A stretch of DNA of 64,000 bases, taken from positions 325,001-389,000 of the forward strand of contig CALSFV010000039.1 of assembly GCA_943737045.1 (NCBI GenBank), in the 5' to 3' direction. Source of the DNA: Parapristionchus giblindavisi (lineage: Eukaryota; Nematoda; Chromadorea; Rhabditida; Diplogasteridae). The notes beneath the pieces are model-generated. The model was not told the DNA's origin. It did not search any database and worked only from the letters and a program-made list of their open reading frames with translations. The translations under genes and the position numbers were made by a program. Shown piece after piece: positions 35,640 through 48,117 of this stretch (positions are counted from its first letter, which is position 1; every line of letters begins with the position of its first letter).

Positions 35640-37169
35640 AGAGATATTCTCTTCTATTTCTGCTGATGATGCGTCTTGTCTATTTTTATAAGGCGGGTAA
35701 TTATTTTAAACATTTAATTAGTTTTTTCTTATCGTAAATAAGGAAGAGACCACAGAAACTGAGATCATTAGTTCACTGTGACAATAGATTAATATTATCA
35801 AGTTTTTAATCATCTATCTGACCCAGCAGACACTAGCGCTGACTAGGCACCAAGTTTAAAAAATGAAAAGTAAATGCACGTCTCATTCAAGTTTCTAGTT
35901 CTTAGTTAGAGCTTCTTAAGCCACACAACAAAATTTCAAAACTATAAAATAAGCACACGATTGAAACGATTCATTGAGCGAATTGCTGTTGGTCATTTTC
36001 GCCCAAACCTACCGTAAACTATTTGATCTTTCGTTGTCAATGAATTGCGAGAAACTGCACGATGGACAATTGTTCAATCAATCTCTTTTCCTTCTTTCTT
36101 CTTTCATCTTTATATTCCTTTTATTTACTATTACTATCTCAAGTTGTTTCATTTAATCAGTAGAATTATGTTCTTTCTTACACCATTAATTAGTGTCAAA
36201 ATGAGAGAAAGCGACACAACTATTAGATAATGCGGGAATAGCTCCTTTTTTCCATACTCTTTAAAAATGAATTAGTTGCATTTCTTGCACAATTATTCCA
36301 AAAATTGTTAATTTCAAGCTATGGTTTATTCCACTTTGGTCTCTCTTTCAGGATCTAAAATAAATAGATCTAATTTTACTCAAAATTGCTCTTACGATAA
36401 TAAACATTTCCCTCCAATCAAAAAAGCAACTTTAGCGGAAAATCCAACTTTTCAATGATTTGGATTTTCCGGTAAAGTGTGTCGTTTTCTTTCGTTATGA
36501 GGGTATATCAGATGTATCGGTTACGACGGCGATTCTTTATATAGGGGTTAATTGTGGTATTATGATTACAAATGATTTTTAAGTGATGATTTTCCGATTG
36601 AAAACACTATTTTCAGGTCACCTATACTGGCCGTCAACAGTTTAATACATATAATATTTAATGAAATTTCAAACGTCTCATTTGGAAGGCGGCATATTTT
36701 CGGGAAAAAAACATGGAATTGATCTGCTCTATGTAGAGACGATCTATTATCTCATTCGTATCCCACATATACTCGAGGTACCAACATGAAGATAATGAAT
36801 GATGCTGTATGAGATTTAATGAAATGTTTAGTATTACTAGTATAATTAATCATGTTAAGCGATGTGATCGATCGTCTGTATGGGACGATGGGCTGCCAAT
36901 GTTTGGAGGATTGATGGCCCGCCAACATATTTCTATGGTTGTGGGCTTCAATACCGTCGGTACTCAGCTTAGTTCTCATCCTATTGTTCTTCATACTAAT
37001 CATGTGTTCTTAATCGCATACATTTGCCAACATGCATTCTCCAAAAAGATAAAGATTGGATAAATTGATGCATCTATCATCTTTGTGCACAATGCTAAGA
37101 GCAAAATTAACTTCAGTCTTGAAAATAAGGTTGAAAGAACTCATACTGCTATATAATATATATCACGAA

Positions 37170-37292
37170 TCACAGCGTTCTCATGACTTTCAAAGCAAGA
37201 ACGACCGCTCAACATACAAACTCTGTCGAATACAATGGTCTCTCCTTTGTCTTGCTTTGGAAGAAAAATGGCTTGGACCAGAATACTGTGGA
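37170..37292. repeat. Segment duplicated at 39294-39412
   Basis: The two segments are almost identical over about 120 bp (CAGCGTTCTCATGACTTTC through GACCAGAATACTGTG). This is much closer than the surrounding array copies, which suggests a later duplication or conversion. Confidence 0.8.
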
Positions 37293-37448
37293 ATATATAT
37301 CACAATATATATTATAAATTATCATGAAGTTATTATCATATTTGAATCCGTAGAAGGATTTCCGAAGTCAGAAATTAGGCCAATACATATTTCAAAAAAA
37401 AATTATAATAATAGGTACCGTCGATATTTAGTCAATCGAATTTGTAAA

Positions 37449-37540
37449 AGGTAAAGGTACAACCCGTTATTCAAGTCACATGAAATATTGCGGGTGATCA
37501 CTGCTTGGCCAGTGATAATTCAAGGTCAATTTAGTTTCCT
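37449..37540 (+). repeat. Dispersed repeat R2 (SINE-like), copy 2
   Basis: AAAGGTAAAGGTACAACCCG head followed by TTGCGGGTGATCACTG, as in the copy at 7773. Confidence 0.55.
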
Positions 37541-39504
37541 CCGTTTCATCATTTGATATTATTTATTCATTTTATTATGATTATTTTATTTTATTTTTTT
37601 ATTTTATTCGGTATTGAGTGCCTTTGTTCATTAATCTTCCTCGAAAATCAAGTGCTACAACAACAATCAGCCAATTGTTTTAGAGCTAGAAATAGCAAAG
37701 ATCAAAGATCAAAGCGCGAGTGTCGCCACAGAAACAGATATGATTGGATAACAATGCCAATAGATTAGTATCTTTAAAATTTTTAATCATCTATCTGACC
37801 CAGCGGACACTGTAAGCGCTAACTTGGCGCAAACTTGTTAATACATTTTGCTTTGTGGCTTATCCCGTTAATTGGTCTTCAACACAGAAAGAAATCAGAT
37901 TTATAAGTTATGAAAATTCTTTTCAACAGCGAAATAGTTAGTGAGCGTTGTGGCGTCCGTTGGGTCAAATAGATGATTAAAATTTTTAAAAAAATACTAA
38001 TCTGTTGCCAGGCATAAACAATAATTTCAGTTTCCGTGGCGATCTCTTCCTTATCTTATAACCCAGCCATAACAACTGATGAATCTTTTTTAAAATTACT
38101 TGCTTCATATTAAAGCTATGTGCTCATATGCGCCCAAACCTACCGTAAATTATTTGATCTTTCGTTGTCAAAGAACTGCGAGAAACTACGTGATGCTGTT
38201 CAATTTCTTTCCATTATTTCATCTTTCAACTTTATATTCTTTTTATTTACCTTCATTATCTTTAGTTGTTTTATTTTACTATCAACATGCATTATACTGC
38301 AATTTGATGATTTGATGATTTCGGTAATTTTACCTATTACTGAGTGAACACACTATTAATTATGTCAAAGAAACCTTGTTAATTTTTACTGATCATATTC
38401 TGTTTCATGATTTTTCTCACAACCAACAATGGTTTTCCTTTTGGAAATACTATTTTCAGGTCACCTATACTGACCATCTACAGTTTAATAATTATAATAT
38501 CGATGAAATTAAATATATGCGTAATAACTTAATAGTTCATTATAAACAATATTTATGGGTGAGGAATCAACTTTGAAATTTAATTTTATAAGTACGCAAT
38601 CTTCATATTTTGAGCGCCGCCATCTTCTCGGCAAAATATTGAATTATTCAAAAAAGTATAAGAAGAGACGATCTAATATCTCATTAGAACCTTACATATA
38701 CTCGAGGCACGAACATAATGAAGAGAATGGATGATGCGGTAAGAGAATCTTTAATGAAATAATTAGTCTTACCAATCTAGTCCTGTTAAGATGTATCGAG
38801 ATGATACCTCCATTTGCATGGGTCGATGGGCGGCGTGTTAATAGGAGGATTGCAAACATAATCTTATGGTTGTGGTGTTCAATACCTTCAATGCTGTCAA
38901 TGATCTCCTATTGTTCCGCATCCTAATTATGTATTCTTAAAAGCCTATGCCTACCAGAGAGCTCTTTCGAACAAAAGATAAAGATTGAGAAAATTGATGC
39001 ATCTTTGTGCGCAATGATTATAGTAAGAGCAATATAACAAAATGACTGTCACACCAAAGTCAGGTATGTGAAATGGGCGAAAACTTGTGGTATTTAAAGA
39101 TATACAATAATGAATTCTCTCGTACAAAACAAACAAGATATTTTTATACGGTCAATATTTAATTCAAGTTTTAAAAAATGGGGAACTGTACAATATTTGG
39201 AATATCAATTAAATGTAGTTCTTTTTTTGTCGATTTTCTCTACTATTCTTATGCCTGTATCGATGGAGACGCTACGAAGACGTCACAGAGCACAGCGTTC
39301 TCATGACTTTCAAAGCAAGAACGACCGCTCAACATACAAACTCTCTCGAATACAATGGTCTCTCCTTTGTCTTGCTTTCGAAGAAAAATGGCTTGGACCA
39401 GAATACTGTGAGAGGAGGTTGCGGCGTGCGCACTTTTTGAAAATGAAACACCGCATCAAGATTTCGCAAATGGACTAGTACGATTCAAATCTTGATGATG
39501 CCTT

Positions 39505-39660
39505 TTTTTTATAATAAAAAACGGGTCAAACTAATTTGTCCGAGACGCAGAGCGAGTTTGGCCAAACTCATACGTGCTTTATATAAAGACTTTTCGATCT
39601 TTTCAAAAAGTAAGCAAATGTCCCTAATTTTATGTAACGGGATATCAGATTTTGTCCTCA
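39505..39660 (-). repeat. Right bracket: inverted copy of 22335-22490
   Basis: ACTAATTTGTCCGAGACGCA is the reverse complement of the left copy. Confidence 0.8.
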
Positions 39661-39934
39661 TTTTTATAAATTTGATTTTATCTGTGTTTTTTTCTGTTAT
39701 GAAGAATATTTTGATTAATAAAAGAACGATAAAATATCATAAAATTGCTTTATTATTATATATTTAAAAGTTTTGTAATTCAATTTATGCACATAAGATT
39801 GAACTCGCAAATGAGGTGGTATAGCAAAAACAATTTCTGTTTGAAGTGGAGTAGAGTATAATAGTGCACTGCCTTGCGACCCCACAATCAGCCATGCATC
39901 AAATAAAGCTTGATTTTGTCTCTGAACGTTATTG

Positions 39935-40850
39935 TATAATAGAAAAAATGATCGGGAGATCAAAAAAAATTTCGATGAAATTTGTCAATACTTCTTCGAC
40001 ACTGGCTCGGTCATCGAAGTGTTGTCTTCTGAGGAAGAGATAGAGGGCTGAAAACAGATGGTAGTCATAAGGAACAAAGTTGGGGAATACGGTGGGTGCG
40101 GTAGAACAGTCCAGCCATAGCACACCAGTTCCACACCAGGGCTGGGATTTCCGTTTTTACGATTTTCCGAATTTTCCGATTTTCCGACCTTTTTCGGAAA
40201 ATTTCTAGTGACTAAAAGTCATTGAATAACATATTTTTTCTCACGAAAATATACATTAAAAAACTTTTGTAAGTATGCAGACCGAAGTATACTGTATTCG
40301 AAATAACCATGATTCCTGATAAGTGGCAGCTCTTTCCCATCCAGATTCGCACCCCTTGACCTAATGGCATTACGAAATCGGATGTGCTTTCTCCCGTATT
40401 CGCTCTCGCCTTCCTAGTTTTTGTTAAAGCAATAAGTATTATTGCTCTCCTGTATCTGTGGAGGTAGAAGAAATTCAGTTCTGCTAAGAAGATTCTCTCT
40501 CTCGACCATGATAATATTGAGCAGTTACTCATTCCCAAAATTAACACCTACCAAAACTGACTCAATAGTTCCAAAGATGCTGTTATATTTTTATATTTTG
40601 AGTTTCAAAATAAACTTGTTGTAAATATTATCGTTTTAAATATTTTCAGAACAATAACAACTCTAAAAAATATTTTTCCCAAAATTTTCCGAATTTTCCG
40701 AAATTTTTCCGAATTTTCCGAAAATATTTTCGGAAATTTCCGATTTTCCGATTTTCCGAAAATATTTTTTCCGAACAGCCCTGTTCCACACGTTTTTTCA
40801 ATATGCGTACCCTTGCCAAGCTCTGTCTTTAATAGAAAAAAGATAAGAAA
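39935..40850 (-). pseudogene. Mariner-type transposase fossil, split by a hAT-like element
   Basis: On the minus strand the frame near 40050-40120 gives PYDYHLFSALYLFLRRQHFD, matching the mariner C-terminal block around the last catalytic Asp (consensus DYHLF...L...FDD). The VLPHPPYSP motif just before it lies in another frame, so at least one small deletion is present. The hAT-like element 40137-40783 splits it. The upstream piece beyond it reads in the style of the helix preceding that motif. Only the C-terminal third is visible. Confidence 0.75.
40137..40783. mobile_element. hAT-like non-autonomous element, family H2
   Basis: Ends CAGGGCTG and CAGCCCTG with exact 8 bp duplications TTCCACAC (40129-40136 and 40784-40791). 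Both subterminal regions are rich in TTTTCCGA repeats, which may be transposase binding sites. No ORF resembles a transposase. Confidence 0.9.
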
Positions 40851-41186
40851 AGAAACTCATCCGTCATTATAGCAATTATTGTAGTATTATTATAATTTTT
40901 TTTTCTAAGATATCGAACGAGTTCCAAATTAGTGAATTTTAATTTCAATTTTCTCAAAGAACAAAAGATCGTGGTTTCGGTTTCTCGTGACAACTCTTTT
41001 TCTGACTCTTCCTTTTTTGTGAGACTCCATCATCTCATTATTCACTTGATTCATTTTTCCAAAAGGAATCAATCTTGATTATTGAGAAAAAAATAGATTG
41101 TTTATGTTTGTTGATTATTCGTAATATTCGATTCTTGCATACGCAACAAATGTATTACAATAGTATCACTTTATTCAACGGACTTT
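40792..41186. other. Non-coding stretch 3' of the MSP gene
   Basis: AT-rich. No gene is supported. Confidence 0.4.
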
Positions 41187-41709
41187 TTATGGATTATACT
41201 CGATGGGGAGGTTCTTTCTGCGGACCATGCCGTCTCCCTGGAACCATTCACGACGGAATTGCTTGGCGGCTCCATCAGGGGTGTTGGTCCACTCGATGGT
41301 GATACGGTCGTTGTTGGTGTCCTGAACGGAATGTATGATTGCAGCCGGTGAAATCACTTTGAAAAACTACAGTAAAACTACAGTAGCTATCGTACCTCCT
41401 GTCCGTAAGCGAAGGCGTCGCAGGAGACGGCGATGAGGGCGTTTTCCTTGGGGTCGAGAACTCCTGATCCGGGGTCTACACCGAGTCTCCTCATGTTGGT
41501 GGTCTTGAAGGCCCATCCGATACGGCGAGCAGAGGAGTTGGTTACCTGAAGATCAGTATAGGGTTGGCAAAGAACTTTAAGATCTTAAAACCCTAGACCT
41601 AAAGACTAACCTTGATGTGGTAGGTGTGCTTGTCATCATAAGGAGCATTGAAGACAATCTTGCTGCCGGGTTGAGTGGCGATATCTCCGGGAGGTACTGA
41701 CTCAGCCAT
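41187..41709 (-). CDS. Major sperm protein (MSP)
   Basis: Three exons (41611-41709, 41396-41545, 41187-41321) give a 127-residue protein, the canonical MSP length. It begins [17 protein letters not shown] and ends [11 protein letters not shown], with [29 protein letters not shown] and [16 protein letters not shown] between, as in canonical nematode MSPs. MSP polymerises without nucleotide to drive crawling of nematode sperm and is released as an oocyte-maturation signal. The fold is an immunoglobulin-like beta sandwich in the cytosol. Both introns are short (65 and 74 bp); intron-containing MSP genes occur outside Caenorhabditis, where many copies are intronless. The residue W in GWAFKTTN, where many MSPs have Y, is a minor variation. 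No other MSP copy of this type is in the window. Expression is expected in spermatocytes. Confidence 0.97.
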
Positions 41710-41743
41710 GACGACGAATGTGAAGGTTGACCGATTGGCATGG

Positions 41744-41751
41744 CTTTTATA
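41744..41751 (-). promoter_or_regulatory. TATA-like box of the MSP gene
   Basis: TATAAAAG on the minus strand, 35 bp upstream of the MSP start codon. Its position and match are consistent with a core promoter and a very short leader. Confidence 0.5.
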
Positions 41752-41882
41752 TGAGAAAAGGCCATGCGATTTGACTTGAAAACATATTCAATACATAAGT
41801 TGAACAAAGAACATTACCATCTTATTCAAAACCAAATGAGCTTGCAATTTCTTTGAAAGAAATTATCGTAATTCGTTTTTTT

Positions 41883-42065
41883 TGAATATTCAATTAAAAG
41901 TGAATTATGTGAAGAATCTCACAATTTTTCAAAGCTGTCAATCACAAAACTGGTCAGATCTGATATCATGATAAGACTTGATCTACTAAATATTTTTTTC
42001 TATGTGTTCGTGCTCCTAGTTTATTATATTAAAGGCACACCACATGCTTATCTGAAACTCGCCGC
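41883..42065. repeat. Segment duplicated at 33113-33310
   Basis: See the entry at 33113. This copy ends in a partial family 1 MITE and lies between MSP and henn-1. Confidence 0.7.
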
Positions 42066-42641
42066 TCTGATTTTTTCATTAAAGATAAAGCAAACAATTT
42101 ATCACAAACATTAGGAGAAAGTGAATTTAGACTCGTATTAGGAGAAATTTAGATCGATGTAACAATGAAATAATTCGGGGGAACTTGATTACAGGGCTCT
42201 GCATACAAGCAAAAGAAAGCCAGTTCTCGATTCACAACAAAACAAAAAAAAAACAAAAAAAATCAGTTCTCAATTAACAATCATGGTGCGGCTACCGTAC
42301 TTTCAACTCTGAAAAAGTTTATCTATCAATTTGAGTACGTAGTCCTTCGTCGAAGTTGAAGAGATGGATATAGCTGCTCTATTGGTCTCTCTGTCCAACG
42401 ATCGGAAGCATACGGTAGGAAAGAGTAGAGTGAGGGTAAGCCTGTGAATTTGAAATAATTGAAAATCGATCAATAAAAGTTACAGTATACGTTGTGCCGC
42501 ACTCAATCAAGTAACTTATTTCTTATTAACTTTTTTCATTATTGTTTTGCTATTTCGTGTATTTATAGCATAAAGGTAAGTAAACAGTAAGTTACTTTTC
42601 GCGCACTACTTATTACCCTGCAAACCCGGAGAATGATATAC

Positions 42642-45600
42642 TTACATCGCATTATCTTCATCTATCTCAATAGTTGGCTTGCTCCGATGTTCCAGTATAT
42701 CAGACAGTTTGAATCTCCACAGTTTCAGCGAGCCACAGTCCTGCAATGAGTACTGTAGCCGTGGCATACTGTAGCCGTGGCATACTGTAGTCGTGGCATA
42801 CTGTAGCCAATAGATCAGGGATCATAGCGATCGATAACGCGTTGAAATCAATCAAGCAAACAATCATTCATTCACTCATATCAAGTATTCATCAAAATGC
42901 AAAGCAGTGTCGTTTCTCAGTTCCTCATTTGGTATTCTTTATTTATTTTATTATTTATGAAAATTTATCTGGCATTGACAATATTTGTTCATTAATCTTC
43001 CTTGAAAATTAAATACTACCATAACAATCGAGCATACGGTAGCTGAACTACAGAAACAAAGACTACAGCAGTACTTGTTATAGAGATCCAAAGATCTAAA
43101 GATCAAAGATCAAACCTCGAGCGTTGCTTCATCAAAAGACTGGGCGTCGATGAATGCTCGGAAGGCTCCCACGACGACAGCTTCGAACAGCCTACGGTAG
43201 CTGTTACGGTAGACAAAGTCGCCGACCTATAATCTGTCGATGATCGTTTAGCAAAGCAACAGTAGGCATACAAAGAGGAGGCTCCATTTTAGATGGGGTA
43301 TTCGATTTCCACACAATTTTCGTAAAGCCTTAATTGTACAGGCCCAGCCGGCGCACATGTATGACTTTAGGAGATAGCTTTTGCTGCTTCGATTAGAGGA
43401 AAGCTAATCTAACACTACGGTAAGATTGTTTAGAAGAACAGATTGTATGGCATAGGTGGGCACGCTGGGGGAAAGGCTGTGCGCAAACCGGGGAATTGTA
43501 AGGCGAGGCTATGCGCATGCTATGTTATGCTATGAAAATTCCCCCCTGCCCCTGATTACTCTTCTGCACTAAGTGCTGATAAGATAAATGTATTGTATCG
43601 TATTGTATGCGCATGGCCATTTTTTGCAGATTTGACTAGAGATTTTCCAATTTTTGAGAGGAAAAGTTATGCGCTAGGCCCCACAAGGGAAGGCAAGGCT
43701 GTGTGCAAAAAGAATTCGTTTTCACGCGCCCAACTATGCTGTATGCATAGGTCGAATAGCTAGGTTATCGGTTCTCAAAATGCGGTCAGGTTTTTCGATT
43801 TTGTGAAATTTTGGCTCAGATTGTCTAGAAGAAAAACCTGTATGGTGTAAGAAAAGCCAACATTTTCTATTACTAGCAAAGGATTTGAATTTCATTTAAA
43901 CATTTTAAAGAACTGAAATTAATTTTTAAAATTAATAATAACCTTCTCATACGTGTCTCCATCATCAATCCTACTACCCGTCTCCTCTCCGTCTCTTCGG
44001 ATGACCGCAAACTGCGTTGCGCCTTCGAGATCAGCGTAATCTACAAGGAACAAACATAAGTTGTCGGGTCCCGCACAGAATTAATCACGGAGTACGGTAG
44101 ACTAGGATACATTTCCATACCCTCACAGTGTGAGGATCGACCCACTATATTTGATATATTCACTATATTCACCATTTTTGCTTCATTTCCACTCTCATCT
44201 CAATTCTCTCGTGACGGGCGTGATATACGGCTCATTTTCAGGGTCGACCTACTATATAAAGCTCATTTGTTATGTGAAAGATTACAATTCAGCGAAAGAT
44301 AACACTTTTTCAAAATCGACCCACTCTATAAAAATAATTCGGTGATGGCACCGAAAATGTATGTAGCCCATAGGTCGAAAAGTATGTTACAAAGTACCAA
44401 GCCTGACCGAATTTTGAGCCAAAATTTCACAAAAATCGAAAAACACCTGACCGGATTTTGAAAACCGATAACCTAAGTATACGACCTACGGTCCCTCGCA
44501 TAATTAAGCATGGATTACTGTAGCCTACAGTACACCTACCGAGCAGATTGCCGACGTAGTGGATCTCGTACGTGTACGGCGAATGGACGTTCTCGGTGAG
44601 CCTGAAATCGATCGATACGATTTGTGGGCACGGTAGAATCAATCGATACTCCGATGTTATGGCGCGTTAAAATGTGGTGGAAAACCGAAAAAAAGCGACT
44701 TTCCGAGTGTTAAAATGCACCCTGGAAAACCGAAAATGGAAAGTCGATATTTGAATTCGCGGGCGCGAATAATGTGCGGGAATTCAAATTTGCACTCGCG
44801 ACAGCGAGTTTCCGATGTCAAAAGACGACGAAAAGTGAAAGGAAAAGGTATTCCGGATTTACTTTAGTTTTTTAAACATCGAAATTGGCAGTCGGAAAGT
44901 CGGAATTTGAATTCCCGCACATTATTCGCGCCCGCGAATTCAAATATCGACTTTCCATTTTCGGTTTTCCAGAGTACATTTTAACACTCGGAAAGTCGCT
45001 TTTTTTTGGTTTTCCACCACATTTTAACGAGCCATTAAAGGGTAATATTATAGTAAGTAGCGCGCAAAAGCAAGTTACTTTATGCTTACTTTTTCACTAT
45101 ATTGTCATGAAATAGCAAAACAGTAACAAAAAAGTAAGTTACTTTTGTATTACCCTGCAAAACCGGAGTACAAAAGATACCGTAACCCACCATCGCTTGA
45201 ACTCGGCTCGGTTGAACTCGAAATGATGATCGTCGTGGCGGAACTGACCGGGCATTCCCCATACCTATGGTTGTCGATTATTGATTACACGGTCAGATTA
45301 ATCCGTTCATTTCATGCAAACTATACTCCACATTGGTTTATTACAGAAATAATTAAATAATTTATCCTATTAGCACATTAAATGCAGAGGGGGCCAAAAC
45401 AGGGGTTATCTTCTTATCCAGAAGATTTATCCTTTCCTTTCGTCTCAGATTGTGAGAGAATTCATCTCCATTCAAGAAAACGTCAGCATGTGAAACTTGA
45501 TTAGAACAGTCAAATAACCCACGAAATCTTTACGTTGCTCGTCCAATTGTCCTCATTAATCTCGATAACGAATAAAGACAAGCCGTGCAATACTACTGGT

Positions 45601-47698
45601 TTAACTCAAATTATAATTGCAATTATCTTATCCTCACATAGTGAAGAGGAGTCTTATTGTCAGACGCCATTTCTAATCTTTTCTATTCCTAGAGAAGGTT
45701 ATGTTTCAAGAATAGCATTAATAAGGAATAAAGCACTATGAATTGTTTTTAAGGACTTGCGTGAACACTTGAGATATGTTCAAATTATCATTTGTTGAAA
45801 CGAATAAAGCTTGCTGCAATTTAACTAAAAAATATGGCACAACATACCGTATTGTATTCGTGATTCGGCGTGGAGAGGATGTAGGCCTTGGGGCGAATCT
45901 GATAGGATTATTATTATTATTACTATTATTATTGTTATTATTATTTCTTTCATTCATAATCATGCTCAAAGCAGGCTCCGTATTCAAGAACATTGACAAA
46001 CCGTTTGTCGACAAAAGTCGCGTCTATACATGGGCGGGCTACCTGGAGCTCGATTCTACGGGGGGCATCCGAACGAAAAATGGTTAATTTTACAGGGGGC
46101 TTTCACTATTTTTTCCACAAATTTCACATAAATCTCATTTTTAACAGGGGGCATTCCACAAATTTTCGAAAAGCCATAATTGTACAGGGAGCACCCCCAT
46201 GTCGGCGCCCATGTATGGTCGCGTCGAGGATTCTTGACAACCGTCTCCATCTATTTATTTATTTATTTATTTATTTATTTGATACACCCGTGACAGGTGC
46301 GACAGCAAATACAGAAACGATGAGAAAAATAATTATAATAATGTAAAGACTTGGGGAAGGTGACAGGGGTAATTTGACGATAGCTATCATATCTCCGGAG
46401 TTCCAGTAGGAGTGAGGTGGACGAGGCCTCAGAACAAAACGAGGCCTCAGAACTAGAAATCTACGCTTGTGACGTCACGTTTGTCGGCGAACGGTTTGCC
46501 ATCGTTCACGGATACGGTATGTCTTTACACTAATCGATATTCGTAGATTCATATACCGTAGATCACACTTACCGTATCCAGCACAACTCTGAGCAGTTCG
46601 GACGCTTTTTCCAGCGGCATGTGCTCGATCCTGTAAAAATAATCAATACTTTCAGGAATACTGTAGCCACATCACTAAAGCAATCGATAATCGTACACTT
46701 CAGTTGAGCAGGCAATGTCGACGTTGGAGAGCAAGCTGCACGGGAGCGTAATGTCTCCTGGGAATAAGCAAATCGATATTTGGGATACGATATTCGATAA
46801 AAAAAGTTCAGCACACATGGAAAAGAAAGACAATCACAGAACTGTCATATTTAATGAGTTCTGCCTTAAAAGCACACCCAATTTGAAACTCTCCGCTCTG
46901 GCAACACTCAATCGCTTTTCTTGTCTGCGAGAGAGCGTGGTTGAATTCTTATTTAAAACCCGGGATACAAAATTGTTAAATGCCAATCAATAATCAATAT
47001 CATAATTAATAATTGGCGCACCTTTGAATACTTCCAAGTGCACCGGTAGTGCGTTTCGACGTTCTATCGTATCCTCTAGCTCATACAGGCATTGATCCAT
47101 TGAGGCTATGCCCTTCCCGAGTGAGGGCTCATCGAGATCAATCGATACTATGTGCTCGACCTGGAAGAATACTGTAAATGCTGGGCATAGATGGGCGCGT
47201 GAAAACGAATTATTTTTGCGAACAGCCAATCCATTCCATCGGGGCCTTGCGTATAGCTTTGTCTCGCAAAAATTGGAAAATTTCCAGTCATATCTGCAAA
47301 AAAATGCGATGCGCACAGCCTTGCCTCCCCATTTCCCAGGTTTGCGCACAGCCTTTCCCCCCACCGTGCCCACCTATGATGCTGGGTACGGTAGCGACCT
47401 GGATGAACTACTGTAACTACTGGGTACAGTAGTGACTTGGACGATTACTGTAACTACTGGGTACGGTAGCAACCCTGATGAACTACTGTAACTACTGGGT
47501 ACGAAAGCGACCTGGACCATTACTGTAACTACTGGGTACGGTAGCAACGTGGATGACTACAGGAACTACTGGGTACGGTAACGACCTGGACGATTACTGT
47601 AACTACGGGATACGGCAGCTATGACTGACTTCAGCGTCGGAGATGCGGTCCATGGTGTACTTCTCGAAGGAGAGCTCGCCGCAGCCAAGAATTGCTAT
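42642..47698 (-). CDS. henn-1: HEN1-family small-RNA 2'-O-methyltransferase (5' exon not found)
   Basis: Ten phase-compatible exons give 273 residues: 47630-47698, 47022-47160, 46697-46757, 46573-46630, 45848-45898, 45191-45264, 44540-44601, 43943-44040, 43116-43226, 42642-42740. The SAM-binding motif is ILGCGELSF, followed by EHIVSIDLDEPSL. The HEN1 metal-binding set is present: E-x-x-EH in TEVIEHM, and the distal His in FRHDDHHFEF. STPNHEYN and TQFAVIRR are also family blocks. HEN1 enzymes methylate the 3'-terminal ribose of piRNAs and some siRNAs and protect them from tailing. The N-terminal exon before IAILGCGE must exist but I could not identify it between 47.7 and 48.6 kb. The last exon may end at TAA (42642) or splice at GTAAGT (exon end 42646) to an exon at about 42303-42441. 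Introns carry a minisatellite and MITEs. The call is firm; both ends are not. Confidence 0.9.
42753..42812. repeat. 16-bp tandem repeat in a henn-1 intron
   Basis: GTGGCATACTGTAGCC repeated about three times, built on the TACTGTAG motif common in these introns. Confidence 0.8.
44118..44362. mobile_element. MITE, family H4 (CCCTCACA...CACTATATAA), henn-1 intron copy
   Basis: CATACCCTCACAGTGTGAGG to CCGAAAATGTATG. Same family as 57458-57577, 52463-52602 and pieces at 56460-56610, 56890-56950 and 59690-59790. The target duplication is unclear here. Confidence 0.6.
44660..45034. mobile_element. Foldback MITE with TTA target duplication
   Basis: Arms TGGCGCGTTAAAATGTGGTG and CACCACATTTTAACGAGCCA extend about 140 bp each around a divergent centre. 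TTA flanks both ends (44657-44659 and 45035-45037), as in PIF/Harbinger-type MITEs. It sits in a henn-1 intron. Confidence 0.8.
46025..46217. mobile_element. hAT-like MITE, family H3, copy 1 (henn-1 intron)
   Basis: Ends TATACATGGGC and GCCCATGTATG, with perfect 8 bp duplications GTCGCGTC (46017-46024 and 46218-46225). Related to 52971-53177 and to a fragment at about 43266-43366. Confidence 0.9.
46868..46945. mobile_element. Palindromic MITE, family 1 (partial)
   Basis: AAAAGCACACCCAATTTGAAAC followed by CTCTCCGCTCTGGCAACACTC and the start of the return arm GAGAGAGCG. It is truncated, inside a henn-1 intron. Confidence 0.6.
47390..47625. repeat. ~39-bp minisatellite in the first visible henn-1 intron
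   Basis: About six imperfect copies of a unit containing ACTACTGTAACTACTGGG, TACGGTAG and CGACCTGGA. Confidence 0.85.
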
Positions 47699-48117
47699 CT
47701 GAATGAAAAATATTTATTGACTTATTTATGGGCTTGAAAAAGGTAGAGAAAAGAGACACACACTCAGGCAACTCGTTTTGAATCTAATCAGAAACCACGA
47801 ATCCAATTTTTACAGTTTGAACACATTTATCAAGAGAAGGCTCTGATGTACATGTTGGGCCACTTCTTGCTTGTCTCCAATTAGGAATCCAACTAGGAAT
47901 AAAAAAATATAATTCTGTCGTGTTAGGAGCTAATCGCGCTAGAACAAGATTCAGTTATATCCTAATTTCATTCAAAACTAGTTGCCTAAGAAGTAAACAA
48001 CGTCGCTTGTTTACATACATTTTCGAGCACCCACATTGAGGGTACGAATCACTCCATAAATTGGTTGGCTTATAAAAACTAGATCATGATCATGATGATC
48101 ATGACTAGATCATGCGG

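Larger units (their letters stand above)
22100..39500. repeat. Degenerate tandem array of a ~1.6-2.0 kb unit, at least 5 copies
   Basis: Landmark sequences recur in fixed order. TTTAATCATCTATCTGAC is at about 28131, 33428, 35806 and 37780. CCCAAACCTACCGT is at about 28327, 33599, 36003 and 38129. GTCACCTATACTGG is at about 23199, 28755, 34580, 36617 and 38460. Subtracting the inserted LTR element, LINE and hAT-like MITE brings the landmark spacing to about 1.55-2.04 kb. TTTTTTCAG directly precedes GTCACCTATACTGG in several copies and resembles a conserved 3' splice site, so the unit may descend from a duplicated gene. No open frame survives. Confidence 0.75.
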
